Part shown: in pieces, positions 1 to 6,816 of the stretch
How the letters are laid out: each line of letters opens with the position of its first letter
How positions within the stretch are numbered: the stretch's first letter is position 1
Assembly: GCA_016188915.1 (NCBI GenBank)
Contig: JACPGU010000002.1
Span: 186,001 to 250,000 of the forward strand
Source of the DNA: Candidatus Microgenomates bacterium
GTDB taxonomy: Bacteria > Patescibacteria > JACPGU01
DNA length: 64,000 bases
Direction: 5' to 3'
The notes under the pieces: generated by a model
The model's input: the letters and a program-made list of their open reading frames with translations, nothing else
Told to the model about the DNA's origin: nothing
The model's database searches: none
Made by a program: the position numbers and the translations under genes

Positions 1-41
1 TGACCACATCGCATGAGACGCGAAACAGCATAAATCTATGA

Positions 42-70
42 GAGTCCCGGGGAACCCGGGCTCTTTTGTT
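42..70 (+). terminator. Rho-independent terminator
   Basis: A GC-rich hairpin (GAG plus CCCGGG pairing with CCCGGGCTC, with one bulged T and a GAA loop) is followed by TTTTGTTTT. It would end a plus-strand transcript whose gene lies before the window. Confidence 0.75.
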
Positions 71-77
71 TTGGCAA

Positions 78-105
78 AAGAAAAGCCCCCGAGGGGGGCA
101 AAAGG
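78..105 (-). terminator. Terminator of the 126-638 gene
   Basis: AAAAGCCCCC faces GGGGGGCAAAA. Read on the minus strand the hairpin runs into a T-rich tract, just past the stop of the gene at 126-638. It could work in both directions. Confidence 0.65.
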
Positions 106-125
106 TATGTCTTTTTGAAGAAAAA

Positions 126-638
126 TCAGGCCGATTTTTGCGTCTGGGATTTCAGCACCCATGGTTGCTGAAACTTTTTTATAGCTTCCCGCATTGATTT
201 GGCGAATTCTTCCAGAAAGCGGGTTTTGTCATCATGAGCATAGAAATGATGGTGATCTTTAGCGATGGCTTGAGCGATTTTTTCCAGAGGCAGGATGATC
301 TCTTGCCGGATATAGTCTGAAGATAGATCGTTTTTTCGGCGTAATTCTCGAGAAAGATTCATGATGGCCTTTCTTGCCAAAAAGGCCAGTGCCAGATTTT
401 GCGTGAAGTGCCGGGCTCTGATTCTCAAAAAGTAGCCGATTGGGTTAATTCTTTGAAGCGCAAGCCCGCTTAATTTGGGGGATCTTCCGTCCAAAGAGCA
501 TTTCAGAAGATCCGCGAACCATTGGAGATAACAGGCGCCATCTTCGCCACCATCATTGCGAGTGTTGATCGATTCCAAAGTGTCGAGGGCATCTGTTGTT
601 GTCGGTAGTGGATCAATCTTTTCTTGCAAAGTAACCAT
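126..638 (-). CDS. Hypothetical protein (170 aa)
   Basis: I recognise no family. The product is soluble-looking, with no signal peptide or membrane segment. It is rich in charged residues in its C-terminal half, where helices are likely (around residues 90-160), and holds a His-rich DHHHFYAHDD patch near residue 130. A good Shine-Dalgarno (GGGAGGGA) sits about 7 bases before the ATG, and a hairpin terminator follows the stop, so this is a real single-gene unit. It is transcribed away from ruvC, with a 345-base gap between the two starts. No function is proposed. Confidence 0.6.
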   Translation of the reverse strand: MVTLQEKIDPLPTTTDALDTLESINTRNDGGEDGACYLQWFADLLKCSLDGRSPKLSGLALQRINPIGYFLRIRARHFTQNLALAFLARKAIMNLSRELRRKNDLSSDYIRQEIILPLEKIAQAIAKDHHHFYAHDDKTRFLEEFAKSMREAIKKFQQPWVLKSQTQKSA

Positions 639-794
639 TTCGTCCCTCCCGATTTTTTGTTAAGACTTCGCTTTGTTTCGCCAATTATATCAGATAGCGT
701 CTTTTGGCGCAAATGGAGTATACTGGTAAGGAGCAGGGTATGATGTTTTTTATAAAGTGCACATTTTGCAGAAAAAGATATTGGGATAGTAGAA

Positions 795-922
795 AATTTC
801 TAATTGACCTAATTGCTCTAATTGACCTAAAAAATGCTCAATGAACAAATGCCAATAAATAATTTTGAGATTTGGGGCTTGAGATTTGGGAATTATTTAG
901 AAATTAGATCAATTAGAAATTA
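795..922. repeat. Intergenic AT-rich inverted repeat (copy 1)
   Basis: The 345-base gap between 638 and 984 holds no gene. It contains words of the type TTTCTAATTGACCTAATTG repeated on the left arm. On the right arm are the complementary words TAGAAATTAGATCAATTAG, so the segment can fold into a long imperfect hairpin. A closely similar arrangement recurs at 47873-47990. The middle (about 840-895) carries GAGATTTGGG direct repeats. Confidence 0.7.
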
Positions 923-983
923 AGCAGAGTATGCGCCCAAAGAATCAATCGAAATCAAATAAAGTATTGCTAGACATAATACG

Positions 984-1478
984 ATGAAAATTTTAGGCAT
1001 TGATCCGGGGACGGCGATTACGGGGTGGGGAGCGATAGAAGCTCAAAGTTCAAAGCTCAAAGTTCAAAGCTGCGGAGTGATTATAACCCCCGCCAAACAA
1101 AACCAGTCGGTAAGATTGGCGCATATTTTTAGTGAACTGAATTTAATTATCAAAAAAACAAAGCCCGATGTGGTGGCGGTGGAAAGGCTTTTTTTTATAA
1201 ATAACGCCAAGACGGCAATGACGGTGGGTGAAGCGCGCGGAGTCATCCTTTTGGCTATTGAAAAAGCAAACCTTCCTCTTTACGAGTACACGCCTCTGCA
1301 GGTAAAACAGGCTTTGACCGGCTACGGCAAGGCGGAGAAAAAGCAGATTCAACTGATGGTCAAGCAAATCTTGCGCCTGAAAGAAACGCCGAAACCGGAT
1401 GATATGGCTGACGCTTTGGCTATCGCGATTTGCCATCATTTTCAGAACTATTTGGGGAGCATTATCAAAAAGAAATAG
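984..1478 (+). CDS. ruvC: Holliday junction endonuclease RuvC
   Basis: RuvC cuts Holliday junctions after RuvAB branch migration. The 164-residue length is close to the family norm. The acidic catalytic residues expected of the family are visible: D7 in the GIDPG motif, E67 in VAVERLFF, and D140 and D143 in the DDMADALAIA motif near the C-terminus. A short tandem nucleotide repeat (1040-1071, CAAAGTT/CAAAGCT words) is translated in frame as residues 20-28 without disturbing the fold. ruvA lies 530 bases downstream with one small gene between; ruvB is not in the window. A possible -10 (TGCTAGACA) lies very close to the ATG, so the mRNA may be nearly leaderless. Confidence 0.95.
   Translation: MKILGIDPGTAITGWGAIEAQSSKLKVQSCGVIITPAKQNQSVRLAHIFSELNLIIKKTKPDVVAVERLFFINNAKTAMTVGEARGVILLAIEKANLPLYEYTPLQVKQALTGYGKAEKKQIQLMVKQILRLKETPKPDDMADALAIAICHHFQNYLGSIIKKK
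1040..1071 (+). repeat. In-frame short tandem repeat inside ruvC
   Basis: Alternating CAAAGTT and CAAAGCT words, four in a row, are translated as part of the RuvC N-terminal region (…SSKLKVQS…). They fall between the first catalytic Asp and the next conserved strand, where an extra loop can be tolerated. Confidence 0.75.
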
Positions 1479-1500
1479 CCTATTGTATTGATGTGCTTTG

Positions 1501-1509
1501 TGCTATGAT
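1501..1509 (+). promoter_or_regulatory. Extended -10 promoter element
   Basis: TGCTATGAT matches the TGNTATAAT extended -10 pattern seen before many genes here. It lies 38 bases before the ATG at 1547; the -35 match is weak. Confidence 0.45.
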
Positions 1510-1546
1510 TAGTAAAAATAAAAAATAAAAATAAAAAAGGAGATTT

Positions 1547-1903
1547 ATGCCCAAAAGAAAACTGTTTGCTTCCAAAAATATCAGTGGCAAAGCCAAACCT
1601 CTTACCAATTCTGCCCTGGGGCTACTCCAGGCAGTAGCTGTTTTTGGAGGCTTTCTGATTTTAGTGGCAACGATTGATCGTGGTGTTAGCTTTTTTCAAA
1701 AACTAGATGGAGCTTCCGGCACTTTATTTATGTTCAATCTTCTGATTTTGACTTTTATTTGGGAATTTTTAGCATTGTTTGGCTATCCTATTATTTTGCT
1801 GGCGGACAAAAAAGTTTTGAAAGCTTTGGAGATTTTAGCCTATACCTTCTTCTGGCTCTTAGCCCTGGTTCTAGTTTTGGTGGTAGTCGTTTCTAATGGA
1901 TAG
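1547..1903 (+). CDS. Small three-helix membrane protein
   Basis: This is a 118-residue protein of unknown function. After a basic N-terminus (residues 1-20) three hydrophobic segments are visible, at about 25-47, 60-82 and 90-116. A clear Shine-Dalgarno (AAGGAGAT) precedes the ATG and an extended -10 (TGCTATGAT, 1501-1509) lies about 40 bases upstream. A hairpin terminator follows at 1916-1954, so it is probably its own transcription unit between ruvC and ruvA. No catalytic motif is visible. Confidence 0.7.
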   Translation: MPKRKLFASKNISGKAKPLTNSALGLLQAVAVFGGFLILVATIDRGVSFFQKLDGASGTLFMFNLLILTFIWEFLALFGYPIILLADKKVLKALEILAYTFFWLLALVLVLVVVVSNG

Positions 1904-1915
1904 TCTTGTTTTGGA

Positions 1916-1954
1916 AAATAGCCTCATCTTTTGTAAAGGGTGAGGCTATTTTTG
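1916..1954 (+). terminator. Rho-independent terminator
   Basis: AATAGCCTCA pairs with TGAGGCTATT, followed by TTTG. It closes the small membrane-protein gene at 1547-1903. Confidence 0.75.
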
Positions 1955-1980
1955 TTCTAATAGATTTCTTGTGTTAGAAT
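1952..1980 (+). promoter_or_regulatory. ruvA promoter
   Basis: TTGTTC (1952-1957), a 17-base spacer and TAGAAT (1975-1980) with an upstream TG form an extended -10 promoter. The -35 overlaps the end of the preceding terminator. The predicted leader is about 22 bases and has no Shine-Dalgarno. Confidence 0.6.
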
Positions 1981-2008
1981 AAAACAATAGATACTAATTT
2001 ATCCTAAA

Positions 2009-2590
2009 ATGATTGCTTCTATCCGTGGCTTTGTCAAAACCAAACAAGACAATTGGGTATTGGTGGAAACAGGTGGCGTGGGCTACAAAATTTTTGCGCC
2101 GGAATCCGTTATTGGCTCATTACATACCGGAGGGGAGACATTTTTACATACTTACCATCATATTACCGAAGGAGCGCAGGCTCTGTATGGCTTTATCTCC
2201 CAAGAAGAAGAATCTTTTTTTGAGCTTTTACTTTCTATCTCGGGCGTGGGGCCAAAAGTCGGCCTGTCAGTGATGAATGCGGCATCCGTTGCCGAAATCA
2301 AAGTGGCGGTGATAGAAGACAATGCGGAAGTGTTGACCAAAATATCCGGCGTGGGAGAAAAAACAGCCAAAAGAATTGTTCTAGAATTAAAAAACAAAAT
2401 AAAAATAGGCGATGTTCGACCGATCGGAACAAAATCTTTGGATATTGGTTCGTCGGTAGATGTTTACGAAGCATTACTGCGGCTGGGATATAATTCTATT
2501 GAAGCGCGAGCCGCTATCAAAATGGTGTCAAATGATATTACCGATTCAGAAAAAAAACTTCGCGCCGCTTTGAAAAATTTAGGCAAATAA
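2009..2590 (+). CDS. ruvA: Holliday junction branch migration protein RuvA
   Basis: RuvA binds four-way junctions and loads RuvB. The 193-residue protein shows the N-terminal OB-fold (MIASIRGFV…GVGYKIFAP). Two helix-hairpin-helix motifs follow (ISGVGPKVGLSVM near residue 78 and ISGVGEKTAKRIV near residue 113). A C-terminal domain III (about residues 148-193) would contact RuvB. It has its own promoter and is followed 10 bases later by yajQ, so the two are probably co-transcribed. Confidence 0.95.
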   Translation: MIASIRGFVKTKQDNWVLVETGGVGYKIFAPESVIGSLHTGGETFLHTYHHITEGAQALYGFISQEEESFFELLLSISGVGPKVGLSVMNAASVAEIKVAVIEDNAEVLTKISGVGEKTAKRIVLELKNKIKIGDVRPIGTKSLDIGSSVDVYEALLRLGYNSIEARAAIKMVSNDITDSEKKLRAALKNLGK

Positions 2591-2600
2591 CGCAACGAAT

Positions 2601-3092
2601 ATGGCAGATTTTTCTTTTGATATAGTTTCACAATTTGATCGCCAAGAGCTTGTCAACGCTATCGATCAGGTGAAGCGTGAGCTTTCTTTTCGCTATGACT
2701 TCAAAGCTTCTCCTTATGATTTTATTTTGGAAAAAGAATCTTTGACTGTCTCGGCCGAAGACGATTATAAACTGAAAGCTATTCAAGAAATTTTGCGAGT
2801 GAAATTGGTTAGTCGAAAGCTTGATCAGAGAATATTGAATTTTACGACAGAAAGCGAGAAAGCGGCCGGCAATACTGTCAGACAGAAAATGCCGATAGCG
2901 ATGGGCTTAAAGCAAGAAAAAGCCAAAGAAATCTCCAAATTTATCAATACTAGCTTCAAAAAAGCAAAGGTTTCTATTCAAGGAGAAGATGTACGTGTCT
3001 CTTCTACCTCCAAGGACACTCTGCAGGAAATAATTACTTTTTTGAAAGAACACGATTTTGGTATTCCTTTGCAATTTACTAATTATCGTTAA
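2601..3092 (+). CDS. yajQ: YajQ-family nucleotide-binding protein
   Basis: This is a full-length member (163 aa, the usual size) of the YajQ/UPF0234 family. These proteins have two ferredoxin-like domains and have been reported to bind nucleic acid or cyclic-di-GMP; the role here is not known. The N-terminus (ADFSFDIVSQFD) and the SFRYDFK segment are characteristic. It starts 10 bases after the ruvA stop and is followed 14 bases later by a membrane-protein gene, so it probably sits in a three-gene unit. Confidence 0.9.
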   Translation: MADFSFDIVSQFDRQELVNAIDQVKRELSFRYDFKASPYDFILEKESLTVSAEDDYKLKAIQEILRVKLVSRKLDQRILNFTTESEKAAGNTVRQKMPIAMGLKQEKAKEISKFINTSFKKAKVSIQGEDVRVSSTSKDTLQEIITFLKEHDFGIPLQFTNYR

Positions 3093-3106
3093 AGAAAGGA
3101 GAAAAA

Positions 3107-3520
3107 ATGGCAATAGAAAGTGTAAATCTAGCTGATCAGGCCTTTAGCACATCCGATGTGGCGAGTCTTGCCGTGGCAGGAGGAATGATGTTTTTCGTTT
3201 TTATTTTAGCGATAGTTACCTATATTGCTTTGGCGATATCTCTTTTGAGAATTGCCAAAAAGACCGGTACGGCTAATGCTTGGTTCGCTTGGGTGCCAAT
3301 TTTGAATATTATTTTGACTTTGAATATAGCGCGCTTTTCTGGCTGGTGGTTGCTTTTGTTTTTAATTCCTATTGTAGGGTGGTTCGCCTTTCCCTTTTTT
3401 ATGATCTATGTTTGGATGAAGATAGCGGCTGCTTGCGGTAAGCCAGACTTTTTGGGTATTTTTATCATTATTCCGATAGGACAGATAGTTTTGCCTCTGT
3501 ATCTGGCATTTTCAGAGTAG
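3107..3520 (+). CDS. DUF5684-like membrane protein
   Basis: This 137-residue membrane protein has about four hydrophobic segments (roughly residues 22-48, 62-75, 82-103 and 112-135). The layout resembles the DUF5684 group, with a KKTG…AWFAWVPILN segment after the first helix and a G(K)PDFLGIF segment near the end. Function is unknown. A strong Shine-Dalgarno (AAAGGAGA) precedes the ATG. It ends the ruvA-yajQ unit and is followed by a terminator at 3571-3600. Confidence 0.75.
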   Translation: MAIESVNLADQAFSTSDVASLAVAGGMMFFVFILAIVTYIALAISLLRIAKKTGTANAWFAWVPILNIILTLNIARFSGWWLLLFLIPIVGWFAFPFFMIYVWMKIAAACGKPDFLGIFIIIPIGQIVLPLYLAFSE

Positions 3521-3570
3521 ATGGCCAAGAAAGTAGAAAACTAAAAAATTAATGAAACAAAGAACAAAGA

Positions 3571-3600
3571 AGCCGGGGGGGTAATTTCCCGGTTTTTTTG
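3571..3600 (+). terminator. Rho-independent terminator
   Basis: CCGGG…CCCGG hairpin followed by seven T residues, between the DUF5684-like gene and recA. Confidence 0.75.
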
Positions 3601-3611
3601 TTGGGAGAATG

Positions 3612-3620
3612 TGCTAAACT
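3612..3620 (+). promoter_or_regulatory. Extended -10 element before recA
   Basis: TGCTAAACT fits the local extended -10 pattern and lies about 30 bases before the first recA start. No SOS-box palindrome was recognised near it. Confidence 0.4.
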
Positions 3621-3650
3621 GGAAGAAAGAATACAATTAGCAAAGGAGGG

Positions 3651-4685
3651 ATGATGGAGGCGACAATGAAAAAAGGCGATGCCGAAGAGAAAAAAGAAGA
3701 TAACAAAGAAATATCCGCCAAGCAAAAGGCGGTGAGACTCGCTCTCGATCAGATAGAAAAGCAATTTGGTACGGGGTCTATTATGAAAATGGGAGATACG
3801 ACCAGAGCTGACGTGGGAGTCATCCCGACCGGTTCACTTTCGCTGGATTTGGCTCTCGGTATCGGCGGAGTGCCGAAAGGCAGGATTATTGAAATCTTCG
3901 GTCCCGAATCATCAGGCAAGACCACCCTGACTCTTCACATCGTCGCCGAAGCGCAGAAAGCGGGAGGGCTGGCGGCTTTTATTGATGCGGAGCATGCGCT
4001 GGATCCCGAATACGCGAAAAAAATCGGCGTCAATATTGACGATCTTCTCGTCTCCCAGCCGGATACGGGCGAGCAGGCGCTGGAAATCGCCGAGACGCTC
4101 ATTCGCTCCAACGCGGTAGACATTATCGTGGTGGACTCGGTGGCGGCGCTCGTCCCTCGCGCCGAAATAGAAGGTGAAATGGGCGAGTCACACATGGGCT
4201 TGCAGGCTCGCCTAATGTCTCAAGCGCTTCGCAAAATCACCGGCGCAGTGGCGCGCTCCAACACCACCGTTATTTTCATCAACCAAATCAGAATGAAAAT
4301 AGGCGTCATGTTCGGCAATCCAGAGACCACCACCGGTGGCAATGCTCTGAAGTTTTATTCCTCGGTGCGTCTGGATATTCGGCGTAAAGACCAGATCAAA
4401 GACGGCGATAATATCATCGGCAATCACGTGGTAGTCAAGGTGGTAAAAAATAAAGTCGCTCCGCCTTTTCGAGTCGCGGAATTTGACATTATGTACGCGG
4501 AGGGGATTAGTCGTGAAGGCGAGATTATTGATCTCGGCGTCAAAGTCGGCATCATCAACAAATCAGGTTCGTGGTTTGACTACGGCGAGATAAAACTCGG
4601 TCAAGGCGCCGAATCAGTCAAAGCCTACCTCAAAGAAAATCCGAAATTAGCCCGTGAGATTGAGAAAAAGATTTTGGGGAAATAG
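3651..4685 (+). CDS. recA: Recombinase RecA
   Basis: RecA is the ATP-dependent strand-exchange protein. The sequence shows the Walker A motif GPESSGKT (residues 84-91 counting from 3651), the Walker B strand VDIIVVDS, loop L1/L2 segments around GLQARLMSQALRK and FGNPETTTGGNALKFY, and a C-terminal domain ending ARE IEKKILGK. Start choice is open. AAAGGAGGG directly abuts the ATGATG at 3651-3656, while ATG at 3666 has GGAGG at a normal 6-base spacing, so translation may begin at 3666 and give 339 residues. Base composition is more GC-rich than its neighbours, as expected for a conserved, highly expressed gene. Confidence 0.97.
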   Translation: MMEATMKKGDAEEKKEDNKEISAKQKAVRLALDQIEKQFGTGSIMKMGDTTRADVGVIPTGSLSLDLALGIGGVPKGRIIEIFGPESSGKTTLTLHIVAEAQKAGGLAAFIDAEHALDPEYAKKIGVNIDDLLVSQPDTGEQALEIAETLIRSNAVDIIVVDSVAALVPRAEIEGEMGESHMGLQARLMSQALRKITGAVARSNTTVIFINQIRMKIGVMFGNPETTTGGNALKFYSSVRLDIRRKDQIKDGDNIIGNHVVVKVVKNKVAPPFRVAEFDIMYAEGISREGEIIDLGVKVGIINKSGSWFDYGEIKLGQGAESVKAYLKENPKLAREIEKKILGK

Positions 4686-4756
4686 GGTAAGCAGGGAGTG
4701 ATATGTAGTGAGCAGAAAACACTAAGAGGGTATAGAAAAACAATAAATTTAAAAAA

Positions 4757-5275
4757 ATGCCAATACTGCCGAAAATACTCATTGCTTTTGCGGGGGTACC
4801 GGGAACATCAAAGTCGCCCATTGCCCATTATTTAAGTATAAAATTAGGGATTCCCGTGTTTAGCAATGACGTAATTAGAACGGAGGTCAAAGAAGATTTG
4901 GGTAATTTTGATTTTGAAGAATATTGCGAAAGAAGAGATAAGCGAATCCATGAGGCGGTCGAACGAGGATTATCTATTATCTACGATGCAAGTGCAGACA
5001 GAGAATGGGTTGATCGTAAGGCTGTAGCAGAAAAGTTTGGCTATCGATATTTTATCATTAGTATTGACCTCAGTCGCAATTTTATATTGAAGCTGTATGA
5101 AGCAAAGGGTTATGCCGACTTGATCCCTGAAATAGAAAAATGCTTCGATGATCACGAAAAATTTTTAGCACAGTTTAGCGCTGATGTCGGCATTCATATC
5201 GCTGACAAAGATTTTCCAAATCGTCTAGAAATAGCTCTCAAGGCAGTGACGAAATGGTTGCGGAGTATAGATTAA
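4757..5275 (+). CDS. P-loop kinase-like protein
   Basis: This 172-residue protein carries a Walker A-like motif close to the N-terminus (GVPGTSKS, residues 14-21). A SNDVIRTEV segment and a conserved Asp/Arg-rich middle (YDASADREWVDR) follow, the layout of small AAA_33/zeta-like ATP-dependent kinases. The substrate cannot be told from sequence. The first Gly-Lys of the loop is replaced by Ser-Lys, which may weaken ATP binding. It lies between recA and a broken AbiEii-like gene whose reading frame overlaps its last 22 bases, so it may be part of a defence-type insertion. Confidence 0.6.
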   Translation: MPILPKILIAFAGVPGTSKSPIAHYLSIKLGIPVFSNDVIRTEVKEDLGNFDFEEYCERRDKRIHEAVERGLSIIYDASADREWVDRKAVAEKFGYRYFIISIDLSRNFILKLYEAKGYADLIPEIEKCFDDHEKFLAQFSADVGIHIADKDFPNRLEIALKAVTKWLRSID

Positions 5276-5480
5276 GAATAATGCAACAGGTGGGCTGTAC
5301 GGCAATCGCCTACCATATAGGGCACAGGAGGTCTATTGACTTTGATTTATTTACTCGTAAAAAATTTGACAACAGGAAGATAAAAACTTTTCTGCATCGG
5401 CAAAAAAAATATCCCGCGCCTATTTGGGATCAACCCGACCAATATACCATCAGAATGAATGGCGTCAAAACCACCTTCTT
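5254..5480 (+). pseudogene. AbiEii/nucleotidyltransferase-like toxin fragment
   Basis: The translated segment contains IAYHIGHRRSIDFDLFT, which matches the core of the AbiEii/AbiGii toxin family of nucleotidyltransferases (usually GGTALAL.LGHR.S.DFDFF). The GG of the usual motif is degraded to VGCTAIA. The N-terminus is missing, and after about 75 residues the frame runs into unrelated tsaD-like sequence. The gene is therefore truncated at both ends and is probably dead. No matching AbiEi-type antitoxin gene is adjacent. Confidence 0.6.
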
Positions 5481-5822
5481 TGCTTATTCTCATGAAAGAT
5501 CACGGCCAATATCAGACGCTGGGTGAGACATTGGATGACGCGGCGGGAGAAGCGTTTGATAAGGTCGTCAAAATCTTGGGATTGCCGTACCCCGGAGGAC
5601 CGGTTGTTTCACGATATGCCGAAGAATATCGTGAAAAATTGCAGATTGCAGATTGTAGCCTGCCTGCCGGCGAGGCAGGATTGCAGATTGAAAATCCAAA
5701 ATCTGAAATCTTAAATCATAAATCTCCGATTGCTCTCCCTCGTCCAATGCTCGATAGCAACGATTTCAATTTTTCTTTTTCTGGTCTGAAAACCGCAGTT
5801 TTGTATGCATGGCAACGCGAAA
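5480..5822 (+). pseudogene. tsaD: tsaD fragment
   Basis: An internal piece of TsaD (the Kae1-family catalytic subunit for tRNA t6A synthesis) is recognisable from MKDHGQYQTLGETLDDAAGEAF (in two halves) through GLPYPGGP to NFSFSGLKTAVLY. The N-terminal metal-binding HxxxH region and the C-terminus are absent. The fragment has been enlarged by a repeat-derived insertion (about 5638-5730, CAGATTG and AAATC-type words plus a CCTGCC/GGCAGG palindrome). A complete tsaD must exist elsewhere if tsaB and tsaE in this window are functional. Confidence 0.75.
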
Positions 5823-5918
5823 GCGGAGGTCTTTCCTCCGGCTTTGTTGGAGGTGAGACCTCCACTGAAGCGAGAAAAAGAATGTTCGCTTCGGAAAAGC
5901 TGGTCCACACAACAAGAG

Positions 5919-6179
5919 ATGGCAAAAGAGAAGGGGATGAGCATCGCTACGGCAACCAGAGATGGCCTAATGCTCAATCTTGCTCGAGCGATTGGCGTCA
6001 AACTGCGCATGTCCACATTGTCTCGCGTGGACACTCTTGACAGCGACGGCGATCCTCTGAATGTCGGTGGCGGCGCTGGCGTCCTCGTCCGCGGCGGTTG
6101 GAATCGCAGGGATGCCAGTGACGGTGTCGGCGCGTCCCTCAAGGGAGTCCCCTTGGAGCTCCTGCGGTCAGCCACCTGA
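5919..6179 (+). CDS. Uncertain small ORF, possible gene remnant
   Basis: The frame encodes 86 residues from ATG at 5919 (MAKEKGMSIATATRDG…) and includes a Gly-rich part (NVGGGAGVLVRGGW). No family was recognised. The open frame extends further upstream, into the tail of the tsaD fragment. The region is clearly GC-richer than its surroundings, and no good Shine-Dalgarno is visible. A strong terminator follows at 6203-6237. It may be the end of a broken gene belonging to the same scar as the AbiEii and tsaD fragments. Confidence 0.35.
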   Translation: MAKEKGMSIATATRDGLMLNLARAIGVKLRMSTLSRVDTLDSDGDPLNVGGGAGVLVRGGWNRRDASDGVGASLKGVPLELLRSAT

Positions 6180-6202
6180 CATTTCATTTTTTCAGATGTG
6201 TC

Positions 6203-6237
6203 AAAAGAGCAAACTATTCATACGGTTTGCTCTTTTT
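6203..6237 (+). terminator. Rho-independent terminator
   Basis: AAAAGAGCAAAC pairs with GTTTGCTCTTTT, followed by a T. A strong stem downstream of the fragment region and just before the MazF-like gene. Confidence 0.8.
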
Positions 6238-6274
6238 CGTAGAAATAGAGAACTTTTCTAAACTGATGATTTTG

Positions 6275-6283
6275 TGCTATGAT
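6275..6283 (+). promoter_or_regulatory. Extended -10 element
   Basis: TGCTATGAT lies 28 bases before the ATG at 6312; no convincing -35 hexamer is present. Confidence 0.4.
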
Positions 6284-6311
6284 GGAAAGGCGTGTGAAAT
6301 AGAAACAAAAA

Positions 6312-6701
6312 ATGAAAAAGGATTTTCAAAAATGGCACAAAACAAAAAGCGGTATCAATGATACGAAAGGGCATCGTTTTTATCACGAACGAGAGGTTTG
6401 GTGGTGTTCTGTTGGTCTTAATGTTGGTTACGAGATGGATGGAAAAGGTAAGGATTTTGTCAGGCCGATACTTGTCATCAAAGGGTTTAGTAAAGAAGTT
6501 TTTCTTTGTATTCCGCTAACGACCAAATTAAAACAAGGGAAATATTATTGCGACATTGATCTTGGCGACGGGCAAACGAGAAGGGTTATTTTGTCACAAA
6601 TTCGTTTGATTGATGCTAAAAGATTACAAGAAAAGATAACGATGATTGACATCAAGCAATTTGAAAAAATAAAAAAAGCGGTTATTGCCATACTGGCATA
6701 A
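6312..6701 (+). CDS. MazF/PemK-like toxin, solitary
   Basis: The 129-residue protein has the start of the MazF/PemK fold (REVWWCSVGLNVGYE…GKDFVRPILVIKGF). It continues with the strand CIPLTTK and the ILSQIRLIDAKRL segment that normally carries the conserved Ser/Arg-containing strand of these ribosome-independent mRNA interferases. An N-terminal extension of about 27 residues precedes the fold. No MazE/AbrB-like antitoxin gene lies directly upstream or downstream (upstream is the gene scar, downstream is valS), so it is either an orphan or served by an antitoxin encoded elsewhere. Activity cannot be judged from sequence alone. Confidence 0.7.
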   Translation: MKKDFQKWHKTKSGINDTKGHRFYHEREVWWCSVGLNVGYEMDGKGKDFVRPILVIKGFSKEVFLCIPLTTKLKQGKYYCDIDLGDGQTRRVILSQIRLIDAKRLQEKITMIDIKQFEKIKKAVIAILA

Positions 6702-6816
6702 CCACCTTCTTTTGTCCTCCCCCTTGCGGGGGCGAGGCCGAAGCCATTTATGAAAACATAATAGCGTACTATCGTCAGAAAGTCAATGATTTTATTTTAT
6801 ATGTAATGTTTAATGT

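Noticed and set aside
2013..2273. Second long open frame overlapping ruvA
   Set aside because: It is a shadow frame of the clearly recognised RuvA coding sequence.
3590..3700. SOS-type LexA box before recA
   Set aside because: No palindromic operator of the E. coli or Gram-positive type was found between the terminator and the start codon.
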